A stretch of 64,000 nucleotides of DNA. Source: Verrucomicrobiaceae bacterium. Its GTDB lineage: Bacteria; Verrucomicrobiota; Verrucomicrobiia; Verrucomicrobiales; DEV007. The notes under the pieces were generated by a model, which saw only the letters and a list, made by a program, of their open reading frames with translations, ran no database searches and had not been told where the DNA came from. The stretch lies in the NCBI GenBank assembly GCA_004211885.1, contig SHBV01000012.1:1-64000 (forward strand), in the 5' to 3' direction. Shown one piece after another: positions 7,733 to 16,824 of this stretch. Each line of letters starts with the position of its first letter. Position 1 is the stretch's first letter. The position numbers and the translations under genes were made by a program.

Positions 7733-9442
7733 ATGGCACGTCAAAGCGTAGAAGAAATCAAAGCTGAGAGCCGAGGGCTTTACGGTAAGATAGTTGAAAC
7801 TCTTCTTTCAAACGAATCTCATTTTCAGGAAGCTGAATACCAATTACTAAAATTTCACGGTAGCTATCAACAGGATAATCGGGACAGCCGCAGAGAACGT
7901 CGCAAACAAAAACTCGATAAAGAGTGGATGTTTATGGTGCGAACAAAAATGCCATCAGGAACACTTACTCCTGAGCAATACCTAGCCCACGATTCCATGG
8001 CTGATAAGTTAGGGGATTCAACGATGAGATTGACTACAAGGCAGGGCATTCAATTACACGGCATTCTAAAAGGGCATCTACGTGACGCAATCCGATATAT
8101 CTCAGATTGCGGTTTAACCACCTGGGGTGCATGCGGAGATGTTGTCAGAAACACCATGGGGCCAGCAGCACCGATAAAAGATGAAGCTCACGCGTCAGCC
8201 CTTAAGTTAGCAGATGAAATAAGTGAAGTATTCAGCGCAAAAACAAACTCATATAGTTCGATCTGGTTAAATGGCGAAAAGTTAGAAATACATACTGATA
8301 ATCCAAGTGAACCAGAAAATGAACCGCTTTACGGGGAACTATATTTACCTAGAAAATTTAAAATTGGCATCGCTATACCTCCACGTAATGATGTTGATTT
8401 GTACAGTCAAGATATTGGGCTAGTAATGCATACAGAAAACAATGAAGTGGTGGGTTATTCAATTTATGTTGGTGGTGGTTTCGGAATGACTCATGGCATA
8501 GAGACTACATATCCATGCCTTGCCAAGCCTTTATTTTACTGTTCAAAAAAAGACATCGCAAAAGCATGTGAAGCCATAATAATCGTACAAAGAGACAATG
8601 GCGATAGGACAGATCGTAAACATGCACGGTTAAAGTATCTGGTAACAGAAAGAGGTATCGATTGGTTCAGAAAAGAAGTTCAAAAAATCATCGATTTTCC
8701 TACTGAAGAAATTAGAAAAGTAAAATTCGATACAGTCTCAGATCAGTTAGGCTGGCATGAGCAAGGAGACGGGAAACTCTTTGTCGGTATTCATGTAGCG
8801 CAGGGGAGAATTAAAGATAACAAAGAAAAACAGAATCGAACTGCCTTTCGCCAAATCGCACAACAATTTAATTGCCCAATTCGAATAACACCAAATGCGA
8901 ATATTTACTTTTACGATATAGAAAAAAGCAATCGTTCCGGTATCGATCAGACATTAAGAGATTTCAATATAGAAGTTGGAGATAATTTTACTGCTACCCG
9001 TCAAACTGCACATGCGTGTGTCGCTCTGCCAACTTGCGGCCTTGCCCTTGCAGAGAGCGAACGTGTTTTTGATGTATTATTAGATTCAATTGATTCTCTT
9101 TTAAGTGAATTCAAATTAAATAAAGAGCAAATATTAATTAGGATGACCGGTTGCCCAAATGGTTGCGCGAGACCATATAATGCTGATTTTGCATTTGTCG
9201 GTAGAGCACCTAACAAATATGCCATGTTCGTTGGCGGCTCTAGCTCTGGAGATCGCTTAGCAAGCCTTCATAAGAAATCAGTCTTATTTGATGACATACA
9301 AGGTGAGATTCGAATTATCCTCCAAGACTTTGTGGAAAACCGTTTAGGGCAAGAAACATTTAGTGAATTCTGGGGTCGAACTCACGAGGCATTAACTCAT
9401 CCAAACCCCAAACAGTTTCATTTAGAAAAGGATGAATATTGA
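7733..9442 (+). CDS. cysI: Sulfite reductase hemoprotein (siroheme/4Fe-4S), assimilatory
   Basis: At 569 residues it matches E. coli CysI in length and resembles plant ferredoxin-sulfite reductase. LTTRQGIQLHGILK and WGACGDVVRNTM in the first half are typical SiR segments. The four cluster-binding cysteines are visible as C429-x5-C435 (ACVALPTCGLA) and C474-x3-C478 (MTGCPNGCARP). The MTGCPNGCARPYNADFAFVG form points to sulfite reductase rather than nitrite reductase NirA, which has a different segment after the last Cys. It reduces sulfite to sulfide with six electrons. No flavoprotein cysJ, ferredoxin or other cys gene is near, so the electron donor is probably ferredoxin or is encoded elsewhere. 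Confidence 0.9.
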   Translation: MARQSVEEIKAESRGLYGKIVETLLSNESHFQEAEYQLLKFHGSYQQDNRDSRRERRKQKLDKEWMFMVRTKMPSGTLTPEQYLAHDSMADKLGDSTMRLTTRQGIQLHGILKGHLRDAIRYISDCGLTTWGACGDVVRNTMGPAAPIKDEAHASALKLADEISEVFSAKTNSYSSIWLNGEKLEIHTDNPSEPENEPLYGELYLPRKFKIGIAIPPRNDVDLYSQDIGLVMHTENNEVVGYSIYVGGGFGMTHGIETTYPCLAKPLFYCSKKDIAKACEAIIIVQRDNGDRTDRKHARLKYLVTERGIDWFRKEVQKIIDFPTEEIRKVKFDTVSDQLGWHEQGDGKLFVGIHVAQGRIKDNKEKQNRTAFRQIAQQFNCPIRITPNANIYFYDIEKSNRSGIDQTLRDFNIEVGDNFTATRQTAHACVALPTCGLALAESERVFDVLLDSIDSLLSEFKLNKEQILIRMTGCPNGCARPYNADFAFVGRAPNKYAMFVGGSSSGDRLASLHKKSVLFDDIQGEIRIILQDFVENRLGQETFSEFWGRTHEALTHPNPKQFHLEKDEY

Positions 9443-9477
9443 AGTATTTTACTCTATTATATTTTTGAAAAAATAAA

Positions 9478-9552
9478 TGGTGCGCGATACTGGATTTGAA
9501 CCAGTGACCCCCACAATGTCAATGTGGTGCTCTACCCCTGAGCTAACCGCGC
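9478..9552 (-). tRNA. tRNA-Val (anticodon GAC)
   Basis: The reverse complement folds as a complete tRNA. The acceptor stem is GCGCGGT against ATCGCGC, the D-arm is GCTC/GAGC, and the anticodon stem is CCACA/TGTGG with loop TTGACAT giving anticodon GAC. The T-arm is ACTGG/CCAGT with TTCAAAT, and the discriminator is A. The 3' CCA is encoded (9478-9480). It reads GUC/GUU valine codons. It lies 36 bp beyond the end of cysI in convergent orientation. Confidence 0.96.
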
Positions 9553-9650
9553 ATAATATACCAATTATTTACACATAGAGCGAAAGATACTCAACCCATT
9601 TCCAATTACAGTTCTTATTATTTTGGATCACAGGCTAGAAATAGTCACAA

Positions 9651-9682
9651 AAAAGCTCTGGCACTTTCGAGCCAGAGCTTTT
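9651..9682 (-). terminator. Strong rho-independent terminator downstream of the histone-like gene
   Basis: AAAAGCTCTGGC (9651-9662) pairs perfectly with GCCAGAGCTTTT (9671-9682) across an 8-nt loop, a 12-bp stem flanked by A and T runs. It is symmetric and could work both ways. By position it ends transcription of the minus-strand histone-like gene before the tRNA gene. Outer bases (GGATCACA / TGTGATCC) extend the dyad further. Confidence 0.88.
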
Positions 9683-9770
9683 GTGATCCTACTTGCTGAA
9701 ACTCAGAAAAATAAATTCTCCTGCGAGCGCTAGCGTGAGGTTACTATGAGTTGCGCTCAAAGTAGCAATG

Positions 9771-10058
9771 CTACTTACGCTTCTTAGCGGCCTTCTTAGC
9801 AGGTTTACGCTTAGCAGCCTTCTTAGCAGGCTTACGCTTAGCAGCCTTCTTAGCAGGTTTCTTAGCGGCCTTCTTAGCAGGCTTACGCTTAGCAGCCTTC
9901 TTAGCAGGTTTCTTAGCAGCCTTCTTAGCAGGCTTACGCTTAGCAGGCTTCTTAGCAGCCTTCTTAGCAGGTTTACGCTTAGCAGCCTTCTTAGCAGGCT
10001 TACGCTTTGCAGTTTTTTTTGGTGCAGCTTTTTTGCGTGCAGCTTTCTTTTTTGCCAT
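9771..10058 (-). CDS. Histone H1-like Lys/Ala/Pro-repeat DNA-binding protein
   Basis: I place the start at the ATG 10056-10058 (MAKKKAARKKAAPKK), giving about 95 residues. The frame is open to an upstream ATG at 10130 that would add 24 ordinary residues, but the basic repeat starts right at the inner Met. From there the protein is almost only Lys, Ala, Pro and Arg, built from alternating units AKRKPAKKA and AKKPAKKA. This is the composition of bacterial H1-like proteins (for example chlamydial Hc1/Hc2-type tails) common in PVC bacteria, which bind and compact DNA without sequence specificity. A strong terminator follows. No globular domain is present. The DNA is itself a tandem repeat of about 24-27 bp and may vary in copy number. 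Confidence 0.88.
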   Translation of the reverse strand: MAKKKAARKKAAPKKTAKRKPAKKAAKRKPAKKAAKKPAKRKPAKKAAKKPAKKAAKRKPAKKAAKKPAKKAAKRKPAKKAAKRKPAKKAAKKRK

Positions 10059-10351
10059 GGCAGTTTTGTTCTTGGTTAAGGGCTTGTTAACGAGCCGGTA
10101 ATAAGATGATGTTTTATGGATATCTTGCAAATGTTTTTTGTGAAGATATTTTAATTTCTTTTGACGTTAATTTTCCATCTGTTATTCATAGAAATAGTAA
10201 AGTGTTAGTAACTTGCCATTCTCAAATATAAAAATTAATAAACTTTTCCCTCTGCTCCAATGTCTCTACTCAAATTTTATTTAATAGAAATATCAAACTA
10301 ATACACAATATAGCTAAAAAAGCTTACTTATATTAAAGATAAACACCTTCT

Positions 10352-11599
10352 TTAAACGGAATTAAACTCACCAATATCGTGCCCTCTTATTTCAAAAATT
10401 CTTAAAATAGTCTCTTCAATTAAATTGTTTGGGCAAGAAGCACCCGCAGTAATACCTATGGTTATTTGCCGATTATTGTTAAAAAAATTTCCTGAATACG
10501 TGGTCTTTTCTATTTTTTTATCTAAATCAAAATGTACAATTTGTTCAAATGATTCCAAACATTTGGCATTTCGAATAAAAAATGAAGGTATTTTCTCCTC
10601 CCCTATTTCGACTAAATGTGTCGTATTTGAACTGTTATAACCACCAACAACTAACAGCATATCCATCTCCAATTTTAGCATTTCATATAATGCATCCTGC
10701 CTTTCTTGGGTAGCTCCACAAATGGTATCAAAAAATTGGAAGCTGTCCTTTGCTGCCTCTCTATCTCTCTCCTTAACGGCCTCGTACAGCTTCTGTTGAA
10801 TGGCTTCGGTTTCCCCTTTCAACATTGTTGTTTGATTCGCAACACCTATTTTATCTAGGTGTTTATCGGGATCAAATCCAGATGAAATAGCATTATTAAA
10901 CTTCTGTAAAAAATCTTCTTTGACTCCACCTTCCATTATATAATTACAAACATATTCACAATCCTCTTTAGTGAGAATCACTAAGTAATGCCCACCCAAG
11001 CTATCAGTTGCCCTGCTTGCAGTTGCTCTCGTTTCCTCGTGATCTGCCTTGCCATGTATAATGGCTGTGAACCCTTCCTTCGCATAATTACGAACTCTCT
11101 TCCATACTCTCATCACATCACCGCATGTTGTATCTACTATTTGACAACCTTTTTTGTCAATCTGATCCATTAATTGAATTTCTGCACCAAAGGCAGGAAC
11201 TATAACTATATCATCTTTGATTAAATCGTTAATCGTGGCATCAGGATCATCTCCTGCCAGATTCATAATTCCCATTTTCTGCAGTTGCTTATTAACTTCG
11301 GGATTATGAATTATTTCACCAATCAAATAAACATTTCTATCAGGAAAAACTTGCCTAGTTGCATACGCAAGATCTATGGCCCGCTCTACTCCGTAACAAA
11401 ATCCAAATTCCTTAGCCAATATGACTGTAGTTGTCCCGATTGTGTATCTGCCACCAGATTGTCTAAATTTTTCTACTATACGGCTACGGTAATGTTCTTC
11501 TACCTCTGTCTGTACATGAGGCATGACTTCTGGCGTTCTTACATTAACACGCCGATTTTTCCTCTTTTTCTTCTCCTGATTCTTATCTGCTGCCTGCAT
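10352..11599 (-). CDS. ispH: 4-hydroxy-3-methylbut-2-enyl diphosphate reductase
   Basis: At 415 residues it belongs to the long cyanobacterial/plant-like form rather than the roughly 315-residue E. coli form. The three iron-sulfur ligands are visible: C68 (FGFCYGVERA), C159 (DTTCGDVMRVWKR) and C389 (GASCPNNLIEE). The conserved EIIHNPEVN and HGKADHEET segments carry substrate-binding His and Glu residues. It catalyses the last step of the MEP pathway, giving IPP and DMAPP from HMBPP through a 4Fe-4S cluster. The N-terminal roughly 50 residues are a basic extension. It starts 2 bp after the stop of the L,D-transpeptidase gene, so the two are almost certainly co-transcribed. Confidence 0.96.
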   Translation of the reverse strand: MQAADKNQEKKKRKNRRVNVRTPEVMPHVQTEVEEHYRSRIVEKFRQSGGRYTIGTTTVILAKEFGFCYGVERAIDLAYATRQVFPDRNVYLIGEIIHNPEVNKQLQKMGIMNLAGDDPDATINDLIKDDIVIVPAFGAEIQLMDQIDKKGCQIVDTTCGDVMRVWKRVRNYAKEGFTAIIHGKADHEETRATASRATDSLGGHYLVILTKEDCEYVCNYIMEGGVKEDFLQKFNNAISSGFDPDKHLDKIGVANQTTMLKGETEAIQQKLYEAVKERDREAAKDSFQFFDTICGATQERQDALYEMLKLEMDMLLVVGGYNSSNTTHLVEIGEEKIPSFFIRNAKCLESFEQIVHFDLDKKIEKTTYSGNFFNNNRQITIGITAGASCPNNLIEETILRIFEIRGHDIGEFNSV

Positions 11600-11601
11600 A
11601 T

Positions 11602-12324
11602 CTACGAATCTCTCTCAAATAAAGAGCCTTTCAATTCAAGATCATCAAAATATTTGTCCGAAACCATATAGGAATTTTTAGGGTCAGGGTCCGTATAATC
11701 TTTGGGCCGTCGAATTTTCTTTCCTATGGTCTTATCTTCAGGAAAGGACTCGGCTATTTTTATTGGCGTTCCTTCATCTACCAATGCAAAGAATTTCGGA
11801 GCCACATTCTTATGAATACGTAAACAGCCATGCGTCCGTGGGACTGGATGAACGTATCCAGTATGAAATCCATACCCAGCCTTAAACTCCACCCAGCAGG
11901 GCATCGGATAACCCACATATTTTGATTTAGATGGGGTATCGATTCGCTTCCCAGGCCGAACATCATTACCGCTCACATGAAAACCATAAGTATTGGATCG
12001 CTTTCTTGGCAATTTGTTAAATGCCTCATATGTTCCGATCGGGGTAGGAGTGTCTTGCCTACCAATGCACGTTGCCGTCACTAAGAGAGGCTTTTCTCCT
12101 TCCATCACATATATTGCAGAATTACTTAAACTCACTTTGACACTTACTGCATTTCTATTTTTTGGCTCATAAGCCAAGCAATTATAGGATCCTTGTTCAA
12201 AGCTATTGCAGCTAGCGATAAAAAGATTCAGCACTATTAGAGCTAACCTTATATAAAATGCTCGGAATTTTTTATTCGCCTTCAGCTCTGTATTACTCAA
12301 ACTAAAAATCTGGAACCGGTACAT
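11602..12324 (-). CDS. L,D-transpeptidase (YkuD) lipoprotein
   Basis: This 240-residue protein has an N-terminal hydrophobic segment (about 25-38) ending in a lipobox-like IASC, so Cys39 is probably lipidated after signal peptidase II cleavage. The YkuD catalytic domain follows with GFHVSGND and the active-site motif HxxTHGCLRIH (Cys nucleophile with the following Arg). The family forms 3-3 peptidoglycan cross-links or attaches proteins to peptidoglycan in the periplasm, and some members only cleave. It is the first gene of a two-gene unit with ispH, 2 bp apart. A direct repeat TGTTAAACGC (12357-12366 and 12418-12427) lies upstream. Confidence 0.88.
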   Translation of the reverse strand: MYRFQIFSLSNTELKANKKFRAFYIRLALIVLNLFIASCNSFEQGSYNCLAYEPKNRNAVSVKVSLSNSAIYVMEGEKPLLVTATCIGRQDTPTPIGTYEAFNKLPRKRSNTYGFHVSGNDVRPGKRIDTPSKSKYVGYPMPCWVEFKAGYGFHTGYVHPVPRTHGCLRIHKNVAPKFFALVDEGTPIKIAESFPEDKTIGKKIRRPKDYTDPDPKNSYMVSDKYFDDLELKGSLFERDS

Positions 12325-12486
12325 GTTTTAACTATATTTGAAAACAACAGCAGAAATGTTAAACGCTTTCTAATGATTGACAATAATTAAACACTTCATG
12401 AGTCTAATTAATCGCATTGTTAAACGCATCTTTGTCAGTCTTTCATTGTTAGGAGGTGAGTGGGCAATATGTAGACACTATTATTC

Positions 12487-13509
12487 TTACTGGCTAAAAT
12501 CCCCCACTGTGTTCTCTATAAAAGGTAGCATCTGATCAACTCGACTTCTACATTTGTTAAACATTGAAGTCGAATTGTTTGGAGGGCCATCCGGAAACTC
12601 CTTTATTAAAGCAACCAGTAAATCTACTAAACTTACAACATCTTTAAGCTTAACATATTCCAAATCTATTTCTCCACCTTTGCTACAGTTATGATAATTC
12701 CCTAAAGGAACTGAAATACCGGCAACCTTAATTCCAAATGCTGATATAGCTGATGCCTCACATGCCCCTCCATCCAAAAGTGCTCGCTGAACGGGTATCC
12801 CATATTTTTTCCCTGTCAAAAGAATTGATTCGGTTGCATGATTATCAAAAATAGTAATCCTATCTCCAACTCTACATATAGGCCCTTTTCCCATTAGAGA
12901 GTCACCGACCGGGACACTGGTTTCGATAGAAACAAAACATGAATCACTTATAAAAGGCCATTCTTCAGCCAGCTTTGTTGCACCGACAAATCCAACCTCT
13001 TCTGAACGCGTAAATACGGCACCAAATGATTCTTTATTCTGGGAAAACTCTAAATGTTTAATTAAGGAAACTATCGCTGAGCAACCTACCAAATCATCAC
13101 ACGCCCTTGATCTAATTTCATCATTAGAAATCTCAAAAGAAGGTAAGTCCCACATGGCAAAACGACCAAATTCCTTAATGGGATAATTAGTCTCCAGATA
13201 TGCATCTGGAACACCCCCAAGAAAAACAAATTCATCTCTATATTTACTATTAGAAAAATCCCCACAGTTTGAATTTGGCAATTGCACAAATCCCGGATGA
13301 TCCATATGCGCACCAAAAATCCATTTAGGCACCTTATCCTCTGGACCCACTATAACAATGAGATTACCAAAAGAATCCCTCTGTACTCGAGCCGAAGAAC
13401 AAGGTTCAAGCAACCTTTCAATCACTTCTAAAACATGATATTCATGAAACGGTGCAGTCGGAGTATTTAAAATCGACTCTAGAACTATTGTAATTTCACT
13501 ACTATCCAT
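12487..13509 (-). CDS. M42-like (M20/M42 clan) aminopeptidase
   Basis: This 340-residue protein shows the co-catalytic metallopeptidase pattern: GAHMDHPGF (first metal His and Asp), CDDLVGCSAIV (bridging Asp), TRSEEVGFVGA (Glu-Glu, catalytic base and metal ligand), SIETSVP and a late GNYHNCS region supplying the last His. This fits the M42 glutamyl-aminopeptidase/PepA-like family better than M20 because of the EEVGFVGA form. It would remove N-terminal residues from peptides in the cytoplasm. No signal peptide is seen. It is divergent from the acyltransferase gene with only 28 bp between the starts, so their promoters overlap the coding regions or each other. Confidence 0.78.
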   Translation of the reverse strand: MDSSEITIVLESILNTPTAPFHEYHVLEVIERLLEPCSSARVQRDSFGNLIVIVGPEDKVPKWIFGAHMDHPGFVQLPNSNCGDFSNSKYRDEFVFLGGVPDAYLETNYPIKEFGRFAMWDLPSFEISNDEIRSRACDDLVGCSAIVSLIKHLEFSQNKESFGAVFTRSEEVGFVGATKLAEEWPFISDSCFVSIETSVPVGDSLMGKGPICRVGDRITIFDNHATESILLTGKKYGIPVQRALLDGGACEASAISAFGIKVAGISVPLGNYHNCSKGGEIDLEYVKLKDVVSLVDLLVALIKEFPDGPPNNSTSMFNKCRSRVDQMLPFIENTVGDFSQ

Positions 13510-13537
13510 CCAATGTATTTAACTTTCGATTAGTTAG

Positions 13538-14521
13538 TTGAACATGAAATCCTCTGCCAAGCAATTTCGTTATTACATAGAATGGATTGCCATAAAAAGC
13601 ATGGAATTTATCATTCCGTTAATTCCTCGAGCATTATTACTTTTTATTGCCAAGTATCTAGGAACAACTGCTTACATATTCGACCGAAGAGGACGAAAAA
13701 CTGGGATCGCAAATGTTCAATCGACAAGCCAATTCAAGAGCATTTCTGATTCAAATGCTGCTGAGCTTATACTAAAAAGCTATCAGTCCTTTGCCCTAAG
13801 CACGTGTGACCTTTTTTGGGCTTCAAATATAAATAAAACAAATTATTCAGAATTCGTCCAAGTCGAATTTGAAAATAGAGAGGCGTATGAGAAAGCCAGA
13901 CAAAATGGCGCAATATGGGTGACTCCCCATTACGGAAACTTTGAACTCATTAGCCTTGTCATGGGATTCTATAATACAAAATTCACAGTTGTTGCACAAG
14001 ATTTTAGGAATCCCCGATTAACTGAAATATTCAAACGTGCCAGAGAACATAGTGGACACAAAGTTATTTCATCTAAGCGGGCTATGTTCAGATTATTAAA
14101 GACATTAAAATCAAATGAAAACGTTGCCTTCCTTACTGATCTAACGGTTCCTCCAGGTGCTGAATCTATTCCTATACACTGCTTTTCTCTAATCACATCA
14201 GTTACCAGACTTCATGCATTTTTGCACAATAAGACTAATGCACCGATCATTCCTGGAATTTCTATTCCTTGTTCTGACGGGACCTACATCATGAAAGTTT
14301 TGAGCCCACTCGATATACCTGATGGGTGCGATCAAAGTACAATTGCACAAAAATGCTGGGACATATTCGAACCTTATATAATTAAATTTCCTGATCCTTG
14401 GCTTTGGATGTATCGCCACTGGAAATACAAGCCAAGAGAACCATTAGATGTGAACTATCCTTACTATTCACACGTATCCAAAGCATTTGATGCTTGGCTC
14501 AAAGAATCAAACGAAAACTAA
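13538..14521 (+). CDS. LpxL/HtrB-family lipid A acyltransferase
   Basis: This 327-residue protein has one N-terminal hydrophobic segment ([17 protein letters not shown]) for inner-membrane anchoring and the catalytic H-x4-E motif as [11 protein letters not shown]. The later [18 protein letters not shown] segment resembles the family's conserved second block, with some substitution of the usual PGG. These enzymes add secondary acyl chains to lipid A from acyl-ACP on the cytoplasmic face. The presence of this gene argues for an outer membrane with lipopolysaccharide. It converges on ftsH, the two stops overlapping by 4 bp. A related role such as acylation of another lipid cannot be excluded. 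Confidence 0.85.
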   Translation: MNMKSSAKQFRYYIEWIAIKSMEFIIPLIPRALLLFIAKYLGTTAYIFDRRGRKTGIANVQSTSQFKSISDSNAAELILKSYQSFALSTCDLFWASNINKTNYSEFVQVEFENREAYEKARQNGAIWVTPHYGNFELISLVMGFYNTKFTVVAQDFRNPRLTEIFKRAREHSGHKVISSKRAMFRLLKTLKSNENVAFLTDLTVPPGAESIPIHCFSLITSVTRLHAFLHNKTNAPIIPGISIPCSDGTYIMKVLSPLDIPDGCDQSTIAQKCWDIFEPYIIKFPDPWLWMYRHWKYKPREPLDVNYPYYSHVSKAFDAWLKESNEN

Positions 14522-16557
14522 GCCCCCACTGGTGCGAAATCTCCAGGATTCACCCCACCATCAATCGGATTACCTGCATCTTTCTTTGGTGATTTCTCCG
14601 TGTCATTATCAAAATCAGGCGGGATAGGACTTGGAGGAGGGTTACCCATCTCACCATCTTTCATTATATCTTTAATGTGATTTGCGTCCAATGTTTCAAA
14701 TTCCAATAAAGCACTCGCAATGAGGTCTAATTCTTCTCTATGACTTAAAAGTAACTCTCTAGCTTTATTGTATGCAGTATCAATAAGCCGCTTAACTTCA
14801 TTATCAATTTTCTGAGCAGTATCTTCAGAATAAGATCTAGAAGCAGTCATGTCACGAGCAAGAAATGTATGCTCTTGATGGTCTCCATATTCCACCATCC
14901 CTAGGTCATCACTCATTCCCCACTGACATACCATTTTCCTTGCTATATCAGTTGCCATTTTAATATCCCCACCAGCTCCATTAGTCACATCTCCAAAAAC
15001 TATCTCCTCAGCTACACGACCGCCCATTGCCACGACTAAATGATCAAGCATCTCAAATTTACGTTGAGTATATTTATCTTCTTCAGGTAGGAACATTGTT
15101 ACCCCTAAAGCTGGACCTCTTGGTATTATGGTAACCTTGTGTAACGGATCTGTATACTCAAGCAATTCATTCAAAATAGCATGGCCAGCTTCATGATAAG
15201 CAGTATTCTCTTTTTCTTTTTGGCTTAGAGCCAAACTGCGCCTCTCTTTCCCCCACCTCACTTTATCTCTAGCCTCTTCAAGTTCACTCAATGTGATAGC
15301 TTTAAGCCCTTTTCGTGCGGCCATAAGAGCCGCTTCGTTAATAACATTCGCCAACTCTGCCCCTGAATAGCCTGGCGTACCCCTAGCAATGACCTCCAAA
15401 TCGACTCCCTCTGACATCTTAACCTTCTTAGCATGCACTTCTAAAATTGCATGCCTACCACGAACATCAGGTAAACCCACAGTTACTTGACGGTCAAAAC
15501 GCCCAGGACGAAGCAAAGCTGGATCTAATACGTCAGGTCTATTAGTTGCAGCAATTATTATTACCCCTTCTTGAGTTTCAAATCCATCCATTTCAACCAA
15601 AAGTGCATTCAAAGTTTGCTCACGCTCATCATGCCCTCCACCTAGGCCATGCCCTCGATGCCTCCCAACAGCATCAATTTCATCAATGAATATTAAGCAT
15701 GGGGCATGCTTTTTACCCTGTTCAAACATATCACGCACCCTTGAAGCTCCCACCCCAACAAACATTTCAACAAAATCAGAGCCACTAATACTGAAAAAAG
15801 GAACATCAGCTTCACCTGCAATTGCTCTGGCCAATAAAGTTTTTCCGGTACCTGGAGCGCCAATCATTAAAACTCCTTTTGGTATTTGCCCGCCTAATCT
15901 TTGAAACTTTTTGGGATCCTTTAAAAAATCGACAAGTTCTGAGACCTCTTCCTTTGCTTCAGTAACTCCTGCAACATCTTTGAATGTTACTTTTTTGGTA
16001 TCCATGTTAAGCATCTTGGCTTTGCTCTTGCCAAAACTCATTGCTCCTCGCCCAGCCATTTTCATCTGCTGACGGAAAAAGAAATATAAAATAAGAAGAA
16101 TTAAAATAATTGGAAGTATAGCAATGAAGAATGAACTGAAAGCCGTACTAACAAATTTAGGACTGTACTGAAGGTCATTATCCTTGAGAAGCTTGATCAG
16201 CTCTTCTTTCTGAAAATCAATATTGACTGGGACTTCAATTTTTACCGCCGGGCTTGAATTGCCATTTTCTTCATTGCCTTTTTTGTTTGCAATAAGAATT
16301 TCTTCAGAGCTGTCTTGGGTTCGTACCAACTCTAATGGCTTATCATCTTTAATAATTTGACCATCCTGTAGCAGTTGGACAAAAACTGGCCATGTTGTTG
16401 GCTCACCCTTAGTACTACTCTTAACTGAAAAAGCGGTAAAAATAATTGCAAAAGCGATTCCAATAAAGAGGAGTCCTCTTATATTAAATGAAGATTCATT
16501 TCCCTTTGGGTCATTGGGATTTTTTTCTGGTTGTTGGCTTAATTTCTTGTCTGACAT
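14518..16557 (-). CDS. ftsH: ATP-dependent zinc metalloprotease FtsH
   Basis: This 679-residue membrane AAA protease has a first transmembrane segment near 29-44, a periplasmic region to about 140, and a second transmembrane segment near 142-161. The AAA module follows with Walker A GAPGTGKT (233-240), Walker [13 protein letters not shown] and an SRH ending in [13 protein letters not shown]. The M41 zinc site HEAGH is at 455-459. The C-terminal tail is Pro/Asp-rich. FtsH degrades membrane and short-lived cytoplasmic proteins, including LpxC in enterobacteria. It converges with the LpxL-like gene and diverges from an ABC transporter. A perfect inverted repeat lies in its leader at 16572-16593. 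Confidence 0.97.
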   Translation of the reverse strand: MSDKKLSQQPEKNPNDPKGNESSFNIRGLLFIGIAFAIIFTAFSVKSSTKGEPTTWPVFVQLLQDGQIIKDDKPLELVRTQDSSEEILIANKKGNEENGNSSPAVKIEVPVNIDFQKEELIKLLKDNDLQYSPKFVSTAFSSFFIAILPIILILLILYFFFRQQMKMAGRGAMSFGKSKAKMLNMDTKKVTFKDVAGVTEAKEEVSELVDFLKDPKKFQRLGGQIPKGVLMIGAPGTGKTLLARAIAGEADVPFFSISGSDFVEMFVGVGASRVRDMFEQGKKHAPCLIFIDEIDAVGRHRGHGLGGGHDEREQTLNALLVEMDGFETQEGVIIIAATNRPDVLDPALLRPGRFDRQVTVGLPDVRGRHAILEVHAKKVKMSEGVDLEVIARGTPGYSGAELANVINEAALMAARKGLKAITLSELEEARDKVRWGKERRSLALSQKEKENTAYHEAGHAILNELLEYTDPLHKVTIIPRGPALGVTMFLPEEDKYTQRKFEMLDHLVVAMGGRVAEEIVFGDVTNGAGGDIKMATDIARKMVCQWGMSDDLGMVEYGDHQEHTFLARDMTASRSYSEDTAQKIDNEVKRLIDTAYNKARELLLSHREELDLIASALLEFETLDANHIKDIMKDGEMGNPPPSPIPPDFDNDTEKSPKKDAGNPIDGGVNPGDFAPVGA

Positions 16558-16571
16558 AGGGTACCTGAAAC

Positions 16572-16593
16572 TGTAAGCATCAAAACGCTTACA
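16572..16593 (-). promoter_or_regulatory. Inverted repeat in the ftsH leader
   Basis: TGTAAGC (16572-16578) and GCTTACA (16587-16593) form a perfect 7-bp dyad with an 8-nt spacer, ending 14 bp before the ftsH ATG. It could be an operator or an mRNA hairpin near the start codon. It is not a CIRCE element, whose arms are different. Function is unknown. Confidence 0.4.
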
Positions 16594-16824
16594 TCACTAA
16601 TAACACAATCGGCAATCTTGAGCAATTCAGCTCTTAAGCAATCATAAATTGTGCAATTCTTGTAATAATTGGTAAATTTTATGCGCTTTAAATGAAGCTA
16701 ATATTAAAATATTACTCTATAACATTAAAATCTGTTCAGTTATACTCAATAATCACTTCCCTCGACTTACCAATAGGATTACAAGTTTTATTTTTTATTA
16801 ATTAAGTAATAATCGGGAATCGTA

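Noticed and set aside
7733..9442. Nitrite reductase NirA
   Set aside because: The segment around the last two cluster cysteines (MTGCPNGCARP) is of the sulfite reductase type, and no nitrate or nitrite genes are near.
9780..10010. Tandem short repeats that might suggest a CRISPR or satellite array
   Set aside because: Units have no unique spacers, keep the reading frame and encode the H1-like repeat.
9768..10079. Plus-strand open frame of Leu/Ser repeats opposite the histone-like gene
   Set aside because: It is the antisense reading of the Lys/Ala/Pro repeat; the minus-strand protein has a clear family character and its own terminator.
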